Part shown: one piece after another, positions 16,781-25,697 of the stretch | Numbering within the stretch: the first letter of the stretch is position 1 | Layout of the letters: every line of letters starts with the position of its first letter | NCBI RefSeq assembly: GCF_002741015.1 | Contig: NZ_CP016616.1 | Location: 1,628,501-1,692,500, forward strand | Direction: 5' to 3' | Source of the DNA: Microvirga ossetica | GTDB lineage: Bacteria > Pseudomonadota > Alphaproteobacteria > Rhizobiales > Beijerinckiaceae | Length of the DNA: 64,000 bases | Notes under the pieces: generated by a model | Database searches by the model: none | What the model was told of the DNA's origin: nothing | The model's input: the letters and a program-made list of their open reading frames with translations, nothing else | Translations under genes and position numbers: made by a program

Positions 16781-17602
16781 ATGTCGCAAGAATTCCAGTT
16801 CCAGAACGCCGTCGCCGTCGTCACCGGCGGCACGCAGGGCCTCGGGGAGGCCATCGCCCGCACCTTCGCCGAGCGCGGCGCCAAGGGCCTCGTGATCTGC
16901 GGCCGCAACGCGGAGCGCGGGCACGCCGTGGCGCGCGAGATCTCGGGTCAGGGCTGCCACACGGAATTCGTGCAGGCCGATCTCGAAAGCGTCGAGGAGG
17001 CGCGCCAGGTCACCGCGCGGGCCGACACCGTGTTCGGGCGCGTCGACGTGCTGGTGAACGCCGCCGGCATCACCGACCGCGGCACGATCTTCGACACGAG
17101 CCCGGAACTCTTCGACCGCATGTTTGCCGTGAATGTGCGCGCCCCCTTCTTCCTGATGCAGGAGGCCGCCAAGATCATGCGGCGGGAAAAAATCGAGGGC
17201 GCGATGGTCAACATCCTGTCCATGTCGGCCCATGGCGGCCAGCCCTTCATCACCGCCTATAGTGGCTCGAAAGGCGCGCTCGCCACGCTCACCAAGAATG
17301 CCGCCTTCAGCCTCATGCCCTGGCGCATCCGCGTCAACGCGCTCAACATCGGCTGGATGAACACGCCGGGCGAGGACCGGATCGTTCGGCTCTATCACGG
17401 TGCCCAGGACGGATGGCTGGAGAAGGCCGTGAAGGATCAGCCCTTCGGCCGCCTGCTGGAGCCGCGCGAAGTGGCCCGCGCCGTGGCGTTCCTGTCGAGT
17501 TCGGAATCCGGCATGATGACCGGCTCGGTGATCGATTTCGACCAATCGGTGGCAGGCTGCTACGAGAGCGCCCCGCACCCCTCGACGCCGGCGCAGGTCT
17601 GA
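16781..17602 (+). CDS. SDR family oxidoreductase
   Basis: This 273-residue classical short-chain dehydrogenase has the cofactor-binding motif TGGTQGLGE (15-23), the structural NAAG motif (93-96), and the catalytic S149/Y160/K164 set with YSGSK. The acidic/basic pattern after the second strand (GRNAERG) suggests NADP(H) preference. The substrate is not predictable; family members act on sugars, polyols or ketoacyl compounds. An AAGGCA site precedes the ATG. The gene has no operon partner and converges on a methyltransferase gene across a repeat. Confidence 0.9.
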   Translation: MSQEFQFQNAVAVVTGGTQGLGEAIARTFAERGAKGLVICGRNAERGHAVAREISGQGCHTEFVQADLESVEEARQVTARADTVFGRVDVLVNAAGITDRGTIFDTSPELFDRMFAVNVRAPFFLMQEAAKIMRREKIEGAMVNILSMSAHGGQPFITAYSGSKGALATLTKNAAFSLMPWRIRVNALNIGWMNTPGEDRIVRLYHGAQDGWLEKAVKDQPFGRLLEPREVARAVAFLSSSESGMMTGSVIDFDQSVAGCYESAPHPSTPAQV

Positions 17603-17624
17603 GAGCCCAGCTCATAAACACCAC

Positions 17625-17727
17625 CTCATCCTGAGGAGCAGACGCAGTCTGCATCTCGAAGGATGGTCCAGAGAGCGCTGGATCCTCCTTCGAGACGGTC
17701 GCTCCGCGACCTCCTCAGGATGAGAGT
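17625..17727. repeat. Family D repeat (CTCATCCTGAGGAGC type)
   Basis: The element has CTCATCCTGAGGAGC near its left end and CTCCTCAGGATGAG at its right end, forming long inverted arms with an internal pair, CGAAGGATGGTCC / GGATCCTCCTTCG. It lies between two convergent genes and could act as a bidirectional transcript end. Similar sequences are common in Bradyrhizobium and Methylobacterium relatives. Confidence 0.6.
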
Positions 17728-17750
17728 GGAGGGTGTTTTGCCGATAGTCT

Positions 17751-18674
17751 TCAGCGCTGCAGCACAACCAAAAATCCCGGAACCGGCACGCCGCGGTCTT
17801 CCCGGGTCGAGACGCGCTCGAAGATCACCATCGTGAAGCCAACAGCGTCCGCGAGCTCACGCAGATAGGCCTCACCATGGGCATAGCGGGCATCCTCGCC
17901 GAGGATGAAGGTGTCGCCCTCATGCGCCTGGACGGTGAAGGCAAAAAACCCCTCGCGCTTCAACACCCGATGCGCCTCGCGAAACGCCGCATCGAGCGGC
18001 GCCATGTAGACGAACACGTCCGCCGCCACCACGAGGTCGGCCTCAGCCGAGGGACGCGCGGCGAGGAACGAGACGAGCTCGCCCTCGTGCAGGGCATCGT
18101 AGAGCTTCGTCTTTTCCGCCTTTTCCAGCATGCGCGGTGAGAGATCCACGCCTTCCATGGAGGAGAAGACGCCCTCCAGCGCCTGCGCCATCAGCCCGGT
18201 GCCGCAGCCGAGATCGAGGACGAAGCGATACTCGCGCAGGCGCTTGGAGCAGGCGCGGCGCAGAGCATCGGCGATCAGCTCCGGTCCGCGATAAGCGAGG
18301 CTCCCGGTCAGGTGCCGGTCGAACTTGGGCGCATAATCGTCGAAGAGCGCCCGCACATAGCCGTCGGTGATCGCCTCCCCGGGCGCGAGCGCGCCGAGCC
18401 GGGCGAGATCGAGCCGCACGCCGAGCACGTCCTCCGGTTCGAGCGCCAGCGCCTGGCGCAAGGCCGTCACCGCCTCCTCCCGCAGGCCGAGTTCGGCGGC
18501 GGAACGGCCGAGCATCGCATGGGCGGGCGCGAAGCCGGGGGTCAGCTCGATCACCTGCCGGGCGAGATCGGCGGCAGCCTCGAAATCGCGCTCCTCGAAG
18601 GCGGCTCGGGCATATTCATAGCGACGGTCGGCGCGAAAATCGCCGGATGATCGGACAGTCGTGGTCTGCGGCAT
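17751..18674 (-). CDS. TPR-containing class I SAM-dependent methyltransferase
   Basis: The 307-residue protein has an N-terminal tetratricopeptide region (about 15-95, with repeats such as EERDFEAAADLARQVIELTPGFAPAHA) and a C-terminal Rossmann methyltransferase domain. Motif I is VLDLGCGTG (about 152-160), followed by EGVDLSPRMLEKA and a DLVVAADVFVYM motif. It resembles predicted methyltransferases with a TPR front that methylate proteins or small molecules, but the substrate is unknown. It is divergently arranged with the ligase-associated exonuclease gene, separated by 76 bases. Confidence 0.86.
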   Translation of the reverse strand: MPQTTTVRSSGDFRADRRYEYARAAFEERDFEAAADLARQVIELTPGFAPAHAMLGRSAAELGLREEAVTALRQALALEPEDVLGVRLDLARLGALAPGEAITDGYVRALFDDYAPKFDRHLTGSLAYRGPELIADALRRACSKRLREYRFVLDLGCGTGLMAQALEGVFSSMEGVDLSPRMLEKAEKTKLYDALHEGELVSFLAARPSAEADLVVAADVFVYMAPLDAAFREAHRVLKREGFFAFTVQAHEGDTFILGEDARYAHGEAYLRELADAVGFTMVIFERVSTREDRGVPVPGFLVVLQR

Positions 18675-18750
18675 GGGCCTGGCATGAGGGAGAGACGGAA
18701 CAGTGTCAATGTGACTCGGATTACCCCTCCGGCAATCCTATATCGGTCCC

Positions 18751-19806
18751 ATGGCGCTGCGTTCCACCGACATCCTTACCCAAACCCCGCAAGGGCTCTA
18801 CTGCCCCCTCGGCGACTTCCACATCGATCCGGTCCGCCCCGTCAAACGGGCGCTGATCACCCATGGTCATTCCGACCATGCCCGCTCGGGCCATCGTTCC
18901 GTCATGGCGACGCGGGAGACCCTGCGCATCATGGCAGTGCGCTACGGCGAGGATTTCGCCGGCTCGACCCAGGAAGCGCCCTTACGCGAGACCATCCGCA
19001 TCGGCGATGCGAGCGTGCGCTTCTCCCCCGCCGGCCACGTGCTCGGCTCGGCTCAAGTTTCCATCGAGGCCGGCGGCACCCGCATCGTGGTGTCCGGCGA
19101 CTACAAGCGCGCCGAGGACCCGACCTGCCTGCCCTACGAGGTCGTGCCCTGCGACGTGTTCATCACCGAGGCGACCTTCGGCCTGCCGGTCTTCCGCCAC
19201 CCGGACACGCGGGCGGAGGTGAGGAAGCTCCTCGATTCCGTCGCGTTGTTTCCCGAGCGCGCCCATATCGTCGGCGCCTATGCGCTCGGCAAGGCGCAGC
19301 GGGTCATGGCGCTGCTGCGGGAGGAAGGCTACGACAAGCCGATCCATCTCCACGGCGCCATGGAGCGCCTGACCGAGTTCTACAAATCCGAAGGCATCCC
19401 CTTGGGCGACACGCCGAAGGTCGTGGCCGCCGAGCGCTCGAAGCTCGCCGGCGCCATCGTGATCTGCCCGCCCTCCTCGATCCAGGACCTATGGTCGCGC
19501 CGCTTTCCCGATCCCGTCACCTGCTTCGCCTCCGGCTGGATGCGGGTGCGGGCACGGGCCCGGCAGAAGGGGGTCGAGCTGCCCCTCGTGATCTCCGACC
19601 ATTCCGACTGGGACGATCTCTGCCGCACGATCCGGGAGACTGGCGCCGGCGAGGTCTGGGTCACCCACGGTCAGGAGGACGCCCTCGTCCACTGGTGCAC
19701 CACCCACGGCATCAAGGCGCGGCCCCTGCACATGCTGGGCTATGGCGACGAGGGCGAGGCCGAGGAAGCTCAAGCGGCCGTCGCGGAAGCGGGAGGCGCC
19801 GCATGA
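18751..19806 (+). CDS. Ligase-associated DNA damage response exonuclease (beta-CASP MBL fold)
   Basis: This 351-residue metallo-beta-lactamase-fold nuclease has the metal-binding signature THGHSDHARSGH (H38, H40, D42, H43). Further histidines follow in the GHVLGSAQV segment and in the SDHSDWDDL and WVTHGQED motifs typical of the beta-CASP DNA-processing branch. It is the exonuclease member of the ligase-associated repair set. It overlaps the ligase start by four bases (ATGA), so the two form an operon. The promoter must lie in the 76-base gap to the divergent methyltransferase gene. Confidence 0.94.
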   Translation: MALRSTDILTQTPQGLYCPLGDFHIDPVRPVKRALITHGHSDHARSGHRSVMATRETLRIMAVRYGEDFAGSTQEAPLRETIRIGDASVRFSPAGHVLGSAQVSIEAGGTRIVVSGDYKRAEDPTCLPYEVVPCDVFITEATFGLPVFRHPDTRAEVRKLLDSVALFPERAHIVGAYALGKAQRVMALLREEGYDKPIHLHGAMERLTEFYKSEGIPLGDTPKVVAAERSKLAGAIVICPPSSIQDLWSRRFPDPVTCFASGWMRVRARARQKGVELPLVISDHSDWDDLCRTIRETGAGEVWVTHGQEDALVHWCTTHGIKARPLHMLGYGDEGEAEEAQAAVAEAGGAA

Positions 19807-21677
19807 ACCGCTTCGCCGCCCTCCTCGACCGTCTCGGCTATGAGCCCCGCCGCAACGCCAAGCTGCGGCTGCTTGCGGATTATTTCCGCCACACCCCCGA
19901 CCCGGACCGCGGCTATGCGCTCGCCGCCATGACCGGCGCACTGATGTTCAAGGAGGCCAAGGCCGGCCTGATCCGCGGCTTGGTGGAGGAGCGGACCGAT
20001 CCGGAGCTTTTTCGGATGTCCTATCACTATGTGGGCGATCTGGCGGAGACGGTAGCCCTGATCTGGCCTGCCCCGGGGCATGAGAGCGTGGCGCCCCCCT
20101 CCCCCTTGCGGGGAGGGGTAGGGGTGGGGGTCGGAAAGCCGGAGCAGTCGGGAGCCGATGTCTCCACCGACGGCTCTGCCAGCACTTCAAAAGGCGCCCT
20201 CTCACCCGGTCGTTCCACCCCCACCTCCAACTCCTCCCCGCAAGGGGGAGGAGGGATAGGGCTCGGCCACAACAACCCGCCGCCCCATGTTCCGACCCTC
20301 ACGGAGGTCATCGAGACCCTCGCGACCACGAGCAAGAGCGACCTGCCGGCTCGGGTTGCAGGCTGGATGGACGCTCTCGACGAAACCGGGCGCTGGGCGC
20401 TCATCAAGCTGATCACCCGAGAGCTGCGGGTCGGCGTCTCGGCCAGGCTTGCGAAGACGGCTGTCGCTCAGCTCGGTGAGATCGAGCCCGACGAGGTCGA
20501 GCTCGTCTGGCACGGGCTGGAGGCTCCTTACGAAGATCTCTTCGCCTGGGTCGAAGGCCGCGGGCCGAAGCCGGAATCCGGCAATCCCGCCCCGTTTCGC
20601 CCCTCCATGCTCTCGCACCCTCTGGAGGACGAGGATTTCGCCAAGCTCGAAGCCTCCGATTTCCTGGCCGAGTGGAAATGGGACGGCATCCGCCTTCAGG
20701 CCGCGTCGGGCCAGGGCAGCGACGGGCGACCGGTGCGGCGGATCTACTCCCGCACCGGCGAGGACGTCTCCCGCGCCTTTCCCGATCTTGTCGAGGCGCT
20801 CGATTTCGAGGGTGCTATCGACGGCGAATTGCTGATCGTGCGCGAAGGCCGGGTGCAGAGCTTCAACGTGCTGCAGCAGCGCCTGAACCGGAAGGCCGTG
20901 ACGCCAAAGCTCATCTCGGAGTTTCCGGCGCATCTGCGCGTCTACGATATCCTGTTCGAGGGCGAGGAGGACCTGCGCGCCCTGCCCTTCGCCGAGCGAC
21001 GCCGTCGGCTGGAGGCCCTCGTCGCCCGCCTCGACGACCCACGCATCGACCTTTCGCCCATGGTGCCCTTCTCGACCTGGGACGATCTCGCTGCCGCCCG
21101 CGGCGACCCGGCTTCGGTCGGGGCAGGTCCCGATGCGGATGCCATCGAGGGCTGCATGATCAAGCGGGCGAGCAGCCCCTATCTGCCCGGCCGCCCCAAG
21201 GGCTACTGGTACAAGTGGAAGCGCGACCCTTACCTCGTGGACGCTGTGATGATGTACGGCCAGCGCGGCCACGGGAAGCGCTCGTCCTTCTATTCCGACT
21301 ACACCTTCGGCGTCTGGCGCAGCGGGCCGGACGGTGAGGAGTTGGTGCCCGTGGGCAAGGCCTATCACGGCTTCACCGACGAGGAGCTCTTGAAGCTAGA
21401 CCGCTATGTCCGTAACCACACGGTCAAACGCTTCGGCCCGGTGCGGGAGGTGGAATACGGCAAGGATCGCGGCCTCGTGCTGGAGGTTGCCTTCGAGGGG
21501 CTGCAGCGCTCGACTCGGCACAAATCCGGCGTCGCCATGCGTTTTCCCCGCATCAGCCGCATCCGCTGGGACAAGCCGGCGGCCGAGGCCGACCGGATCG
21601 AGACCCTGGAGAAGATCCTGGAGCGCGGCGAGAAGGAGATCCATCCCCTCAAGGAGCAGCAGACGAAAGAGGCGTGA
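19803..21677 (+). CDS. ATP-dependent DNA ligase of the ligase-associated damage response
   Basis: This 624-residue ligase seals nicks using ATP. The adenylated lysine is K292 in WKWDGIRLQ; the nucleotidyltransferase motifs FEGAIDGELLI and IEGCMIKR and the OB-fold motif GYWYKWKRD follow. An N-terminal all-alpha DNA-binding domain precedes them. Residues about 97-155 are a serine/proline/glycine-rich insert encoded by a palindromic repeat element, located inside this N-terminal domain between IWPAP and the conserved VPTLTEVIETL helix, and they make the protein longer than the usual 530-570. The start overlaps the exonuclease stop. The open frame continues upstream to 18684, but that part is out of frame with, and hidden under, the exonuclease gene. 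Confidence 0.94.
   Translation: MNRFAALLDRLGYEPRRNAKLRLLADYFRHTPDPDRGYALAAMTGALMFKEAKAGLIRGLVEERTDPELFRMSYHYVGDLAETVALIWPAPGHESVAPPSPLRGGVGVGVGKPEQSGADVSTDGSASTSKGALSPGRSTPTSNSSPQGGGGIGLGHNNPPPHVPTLTEVIETLATTSKSDLPARVAGWMDALDETGRWALIKLITRELRVGVSARLAKTAVAQLGEIEPDEVELVWHGLEAPYEDLFAWVEGRGPKPESGNPAPFRPSMLSHPLEDEDFAKLEASDFLAEWKWDGIRLQAASGQGSDGRPVRRIYSRTGEDVSRAFPDLVEALDFEGAIDGELLIVREGRVQSFNVLQQRLNRKAVTPKLISEFPAHLRVYDILFEGEEDLRALPFAERRRRLEALVARLDDPRIDLSPMVPFSTWDDLAAARGDPASVGAGPDADAIEGCMIKRASSPYLPGRPKGYWYKWKRDPYLVDAVMMYGQRGHGKRSSFYSDYTFGVWRSGPDGEELVPVGKAYHGFTDEELLKLDRYVRNHTVKRFGPVREVEYGKDRGLVLEVAFEGLQRSTRHKSGVAMRFPRISRIRWDKPAAEADRIETLEKILERGEKEIHPLKEQQTKEA
20093..20260. repeat. Family A palindromic element inside the ligase gene, in frame
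   Basis: The left half, CCCCTCCCCC-TTGC-GGGGAGGGG followed by GTGGGGGT (20093-20132), and the right half, CCACCCCCACC to CTCCTCCCCGC-AAGGGGGAGG (20215-20258), face each other across about 80 bases. The left palindrome core is nearly identical to the intergenic copy at 672-712. It is read in frame as part of the ligase and contributes about 57 residues of low-complexity sequence. Confidence 0.78.
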
Positions 21678-21679
21678 CG

Positions 21680-22132
21680 ATGCTGAATGTGGAAACCCTT
21701 TCCGAGGGAAGCGTGACGCAGCAGGTGAACGGCCGGCTCGTGGTGGAAACCGAAGGCCAGGGCTTCACCGAGATCACGGAGGCCGTCTCGCGCTGGGTGT
21801 TCGGCACCGGCGTCCTGAACGGCCTGCTGACCGTGTTCTGCCGTCACACCTCAGCCTCCCTGACCGTTCAGGAGAATGCCGACCCGGATGTGCGCCAGGA
21901 CCTGCTTGCCGCCTTCGACCGGCTGGCGCCGCGGGACGCCGATTATGTCCATTCCACCGAAGGCGCGGACGACATGCCCGCCCATATCCGGACCATGCTC
22001 TCCGGCGTGAGCTTGAGCATTCCGGTGGTGGAGGGCCAGATGGTCCTGGGCACTTGGCAGGGGATCTACCTCGTCGAGCACCGGGACGGCCCCCAGACCC
22101 GCGATCTTATTTTTCACCTGATCGGGGCGTAA
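21680..22132 (+). CDS. YjbQ family protein (UPF0047)
   Basis: The 150-residue protein has the UPF0047/YjbQ signature: FCRHTSASLTVQENADPDV in the first half, then HSTEGADDMPAHIR and GTWQGIYLVEHRDGPQTR, with the conserved histidines of the family's metal/active site. YjbQ proteins have thiamine phosphate synthase-like activity in vitro, but the biological role is uncertain. I chose the ATG with AGAGG at seven bases; a GTG six bases earlier overlaps the ligase stop codon but has no room for a ribosome site. It is likely the third gene of the exonuclease-ligase operon. Confidence 0.9.
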   Translation: MLNVETLSEGSVTQQVNGRLVVETEGQGFTEITEAVSRWVFGTGVLNGLLTVFCRHTSASLTVQENADPDVRQDLLAAFDRLAPRDADYVHSTEGADDMPAHIRTMLSGVSLSIPVVEGQMVLGTWQGIYLVEHRDGPQTRDLIFHLIGA

Positions 22133-22169
22133 TCCACATGATTGGATGGGATGCCTCGGTACTTTCCCT

Positions 22170-22276
22170 AGCGCATCGTGCGGAAAAGTGGTTCCGGTTT
22201 TCCGCACGATGCGCGGTATAGAAAAGCGAGCATCGGATTGATCCCAAAAGTGGGTCCCACTTTTGGGTCCGATGCT
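22170..22276. repeat. Family B repeat, copy 1
   Basis: The element starts CTAGCGCATCGTGCGG, has a palindromic first half (GCGCATCGTGCGGAAAA / TTTTCCGCACGATGCGC) and a second half with ATCCCAAAAGTGGG / CCCACTTTTGGGTCCGATGC. It lies downstream of yjbQ and about 90 bases upstream of the response regulator gene. Related copies occur at five other places in the window. Confidence 0.78.
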
Positions 22277-22368
22277 TCAGAATGGCCAAGGCGTTCGAAT
22301 GCCGCCTTGCCATTTCATGAGGGAAGCGGCTAAGGCATCAGGGATGCGTCTCGGGGGAGAGGGCCCAC

Positions 22369-23040
22369 GTGCAAAGTCAGACCACCACGATCATTATCGC
22401 CGATGACCATCCGCTGTTTCGTGGCGCCCTGAGGCAGGCCATCGCCTCCACCATGCCGCAGGCCCGGGTCGTCGAGGCGAGCGGCATGGAGGATCTGAAC
22501 GCCACCCTGACCCATGAGCGCGACGTTGACCTGATCCTGCTCGACCTGACCATGCCGGGCGTGCAGGGCTTCTCCGGCCTGATGTCGCTCAGGGCTCAAT
22601 ATCCCGAACTGCCCGTCATGATCGTGTCCGCGACCGAAGAGCCGACCGTGATCCGCCGGGCCATGGATTTCGGCGCCTCCGGATTCATTCCGAAATCCGT
22701 CGACGTCGACAGCATCGGCGAAGCCATCAAGGCGGTGCTCGCCGGCGACACCTGGACCCCGCCGGACGTGGACCTGTCCGCCGCCGAAGACGCCGAGACC
22801 GCCGACCTCGTGCGCCGTCTCGGCACCTTGACCCCGCAGCAGGTGCGCGTTCTGACCATGCTCTCCGAGGGCCTGCTCAACAAGCAGATCGCCTACGAGC
22901 TCGGCGTCTCGGAAGCTACCGTGAAGGCCCACGTCTCGGCCATCCTCGACAAGCTCGGCGTCGATAGCCGCACCCAGGCGGTCATTGCCGCCGCGAAGAT
23001 CGGCATGACCCAGCGCCCCTCCCCGGCCGGGGCGGATTAA
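22369..23040 (+). CDS. NarL/LuxR family response regulator
   Basis: The 223-residue protein has an N-terminal receiver domain with the acidic pair D12/D13, phosphoacceptor D59 in LLDLTMPG and the conserved lysine in FIPKS. It ends in a LuxR-type helix-turn-helix (LTPQQVRVLTMLSEGLLNKQIAYELGVSEATVKAHV). The start is GTG with a strong GGGGGAGAGG site. No kinase gene is adjacent, so it is an orphan regulator in this window. Its stop codon overlaps that of the convergent hydrolase gene. Its target genes cannot be inferred. Confidence 0.92.
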   Translation: MQSQTTTIIIADDHPLFRGALRQAIASTMPQARVVEASGMEDLNATLTHERDVDLILLDLTMPGVQGFSGLMSLRAQYPELPVMIVSATEEPTVIRRAMDFGASGFIPKSVDVDSIGEAIKAVLAGDTWTPPDVDLSAAEDAETADLVRRLGTLTPQQVRVLTMLSEGLLNKQIAYELGVSEATVKAHVSAILDKLGVDSRTQAVIAAAKIGMTQRPSPAGAD

Positions 23041-23978
23041 AGCGCTTCGATAAACCCGTCGATCCGCGACAGCGCCCGTTCGCTCATGGCGCTGTCGAAG
23101 CGGATGAACACGTGGCAGCCGCCGGGCCAGATCGCGAGGTCGGTTGTGTTGCCCGCCGCCGCCCAGCGCGAGGCCATGAACAGCGTGTCGTCGAGCAGCA
23201 TATCCTTCGTGCCGACGGAAAACAGGGTCGGCGGCAAACCTTTAAGGTCGGCATAGAGGGGCGAGACATCGGGATCGCGCCGGTCGTCGACCTGCCCGCA
23301 GAAATTCTCCGCGAAGACCCGCACATCGTTGGTGTTGAGGATCAGACGCTCGGCGCCCCAGTGCCGGACGCTGGGCGTCAGGGTGAGGTCGTAGCAGCCG
23401 GCGAAGAGGTTCGCGCCCCGGAAAGGGTTGAGGCCGTGCCGGTCCCGCAGGCGCAGGATCGTCACCGCCGAGAGATGGGCGCCGGCCGACTCGCCGCCGA
23501 TGAACAGGCGCGAGGTGCCGAAGCGGCTCTCCATTTCCCGGATCACCCACAAAGCCGCCGCCTCGCAATCGTCGGGTGCGGCCGGATAAGGATCTTCCGG
23601 GGCCAGACGATACTCGACGGAGACCACCGCGAGGCCGCACCTTTCTGCAAGGCGGTCGAGCCAGGGATCCTGCTCGTCCGCCGTACCCCAGGTCCAGCCG
23701 CCGCCATGGATATGGAGATAGACGCCGCGCGGGGTCTCCGGCGCGATGATCCGCAGCGGGATGGGTCCGGCCGGCCCGTCGATGGCGATGGTCTGCGCCC
23801 GGGGGCTCAGGGGCATCAGGGGGAACGGCCCGAGCCCCTGGCGCCGCCGCTCGCGCACCAAAGCCGGAGGCACCGACATCGGGTCCGGCAGAGCCGCGAG
23901 CTTGGCCACGATATCGGCATTCTGGGCGCGGATCTCGTCGCTGACGGCGGCAGGGTCGAAGAGGGCGGGATCGATCAT
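23037..23978 (-). CDS. Alpha/beta hydrolase, hormone-sensitive-lipase family esterase
   Basis: The 313-residue esterase carries the family oxyanion-hole motif HGGGW (91-95) and nucleophile elbow GESAG (S164). A C-terminal acid in the DMLLDD region and histidine in the GGCHVF segment complete the triad. This group hydrolyses short acyl esters. The chosen ATG begins the conserved IDPALFDP segment; a 17-residue upstream extension is open. There is no signal peptide, so it is cytoplasmic. It converges tail to tail on the response regulator with overlapping stop codons. Confidence 0.88.
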   Translation of the reverse strand: MIDPALFDPAAVSDEIRAQNADIVAKLAALPDPMSVPPALVRERRRQGLGPFPLMPLSPRAQTIAIDGPAGPIPLRIIAPETPRGVYLHIHGGGWTWGTADEQDPWLDRLAERCGLAVVSVEYRLAPEDPYPAAPDDCEAAALWVIREMESRFGTSRLFIGGESAGAHLSAVTILRLRDRHGLNPFRGANLFAGCYDLTLTPSVRHWGAERLILNTNDVRVFAENFCGQVDDRRDPDVSPLYADLKGLPPTLFSVGTKDMLLDDTLFMASRWAAAGNTTDLAIWPGGCHVFIRFDSAMSERALSRIDGFIEAL

Positions 23979-24074
23979 GCGAGTCTCGGGGTGGTTGCGT
24001 TCGTCGCCGGTGCCTGCGATGAAGCACACGCAAAGCCACAGGTCCAGTTACGCTTTCTGACGAGATCGAGGATA

Positions 24075-24338
24075 ATGTCCAACCTGAATCGTTTTCTCGG
24101 CGGCTCCCCCGGCTCCGTGCTGGTGAAGCTGATCTTCCTGTCCCTCCTCGTCGGCGCCTTCCTGGCTTTCCTCGGCATCACGCCGTTCGGGCTGATCGAG
24201 GGATTGTTCAACTGGATCAGTTCGGTCCTGGACCTCAGCTTCGAGACGGTGCAGGAGGTTGGCCTCTGGGTCCTTTACGGGGCGATCATCGTCGTCCCGC
24301 TGTGGCTGATTTCCCGCCTCTTCAGCAGCCGGCGCTGA
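24075..24338 (+). CDS. DUF6460 family small membrane protein
   Basis: The 87-residue protein starts at an ATG preceded by GAGGATA. It has two membrane helices (about 16-36 and 64-83) separated by an amphipathic segment (IEGLFNWISSVLDLSFETVQ). The start, MSNLNRFLGGSPGSVLVKL, matches the alphaproteobacterial DUF6460 family. The function is unknown. It is followed after 18 bases by a MATE transporter gene on the same strand and could be co-transcribed with it. Confidence 0.77.
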   Translation: MSNLNRFLGGSPGSVLVKLIFLSLLVGAFLAFLGITPFGLIEGLFNWISSVLDLSFETVQEVGLWVLYGAIIVVPLWLISRLFSSRR

Positions 24339-24356
24339 GGCCGCTCAAGGATCATC

Positions 24357-25697
24357 ATGGACGGCCCCTCCCCCGCCCGGCGGCTCGACGTCTCCCATCG
24401 CCGCATGCTGGCTCTCGCCCTGCCGATGACCCTGTCGCATGTGACGACGCCGCTCCTCGGCCTCGTCGACGCGACGGTGATCGGGCGGCTCGGGGAGGCG
24501 CATCTGCTCGGCGCGGTGGCACTCGGTGCCGTGATCTTCGATTTCGTGTTCTGGAGCTTCGGGTCGCTCCGCATGGCGACCGCCGGCCTCACCGCACAGG
24601 CGACGGGCGCCGGCAACCGGCACGAGGTCGACCTGACCCTTGCCCGGGCCTTCCTGGTCGCAGGCGCGACGGGTCTCCTGCTGATCCTGCTGCAATGGCC
24701 CATCGCGGCGCTCGCCTTTTCCATGGCCGGCGCAAGCCAGGCGGTGACCGAGGCGTTGGCGACCTATTTCTTCATCCGCATCTGGGCTGCACCCTTCACG
24801 CTCGCGAACTACGTGATCCTCGGCTCCACCCTGGGACGCGGCCGCACCGATCTCGGCCTGCTGCTGCAGGTGGCGATCAACGTGGCCAACATCGCGTTCA
24901 CCATGGCGCTCGTGCTGGGCTTCGGCCTCGGCATCGCGGGTGCCGCCATCGGCACGGCCTTGGCGGAGGTGCTGGGCGTGGGTCTCGGCATCGCGGTGCT
25001 GCGCCGCCTCGGCTCGAACCCGCTCGCCGTCACGTGGCGGGAAGTGCTGGACCGTGCAGCAATGCTGCAGAATCTCGCCATGAACCGGGACATCATGATC
25101 CGCAACGTGGCGCTGATCCTCGCCTTCTCGATCTTCAGCGCGCTGGGCGCGAGATCGGGCGACGTGACGCTCGCCGCCAATGCGGTGCTCTACAACATGT
25201 TCCTGATCGGGGGCTATTTCCTCGACGGCTTCGCCACCGCCGCCGAGACCCTGTGCGGCCAGAGCATCGGCGCCCGCGACGAGCGCAGCTTCCGCCGCGC
25301 GATCAACTTGAGCCTGGGATGGAGCCTCGGCTTCGGCCTCGCCGTCTCAGGGCTCTTCTTGATCGGCGGCGGCTTCTTCATCGACTTCGTGTCGACGAAT
25401 GCGGATGTGCGCTCCTATGCGCGGGAGTATCTGGTGTTCGCAGCGCTGACACCGCTCTTCGGCGCCGCCGCCTTCGCCTTCGACGGCATCTATACGGGCG
25501 CGACCTGGACCCGGCACATGCGCGACCTCATGGTTCTGGCCTTCGCCCTGTACGGCGCCGTTCTCCTGGCGGCCGGCAGCCTCGGCAACACGGCGCTCTG
25601 GATCGCCCTTCTCGCTTTCTTGAGCGCGCGAGGCCTCGGCCAGTTCCTGCTCTATCCGCGACTGGCCAGGAAGACCTTCGCCGCTATGACCTCTTAG
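24357..25697 (+). CDS. MATE family efflux transporter, DinF-like
   Basis: This 446-residue inner membrane protein has about 12 transmembrane helices in two repeated halves and the typical N-terminal MATE helix sequence ([34 protein letters not shown]). Such transporters export organic cations or drugs in exchange for sodium or protons. The second half includes [26 protein letters not shown], typical of the DinF branch. AAGGA precedes the ATG. Its stop codon overlaps that of the convergent pyrD gene. No LexA box is evident upstream, so the dinF likeness is one of sequence only. Confidence 0.92.
   Translation: MDGPSPARRLDVSHRRMLALALPMTLSHVTTPLLGLVDATVIGRLGEAHLLGAVALGAVIFDFVFWSFGSLRMATAGLTAQATGAGNRHEVDLTLARAFLVAGATGLLLILLQWPIAALAFSMAGASQAVTEALATYFFIRIWAAPFTLANYVILGSTLGRGRTDLGLLLQVAINVANIAFTMALVLGFGLGIAGAAIGTALAEVLGVGLGIAVLRRLGSNPLAVTWREVLDRAAMLQNLAMNRDIMIRNVALILAFSIFSALGARSGDVTLAANAVLYNMFLIGGYFLDGFATAAETLCGQSIGARDERSFRRAINLSLGWSLGFGLAVSGLFLIGGGFFIDFVSTNADVRSYAREYLVFAALTPLFGAAAFAFDGIYTGATWTRHMRDLMVLAFALYGAVLLAAGSLGNTALWIALLAFLSARGLGQFLLYPRLARKTFAAMTS

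Noticed and set aside
18684..19802. Upstream extension of the ligase frame
   Set aside because: It lies under the exonuclease gene in another frame, is arginine-rich and low-complexity, and the ATG at 19803 overlaps the exonuclease stop as expected for an operon.
24075..25697. dinF-like SOS control of the MATE transporter
   Set aside because: No GTTC-N7-GTTC site is present upstream of the DUF6460-MATE pair.
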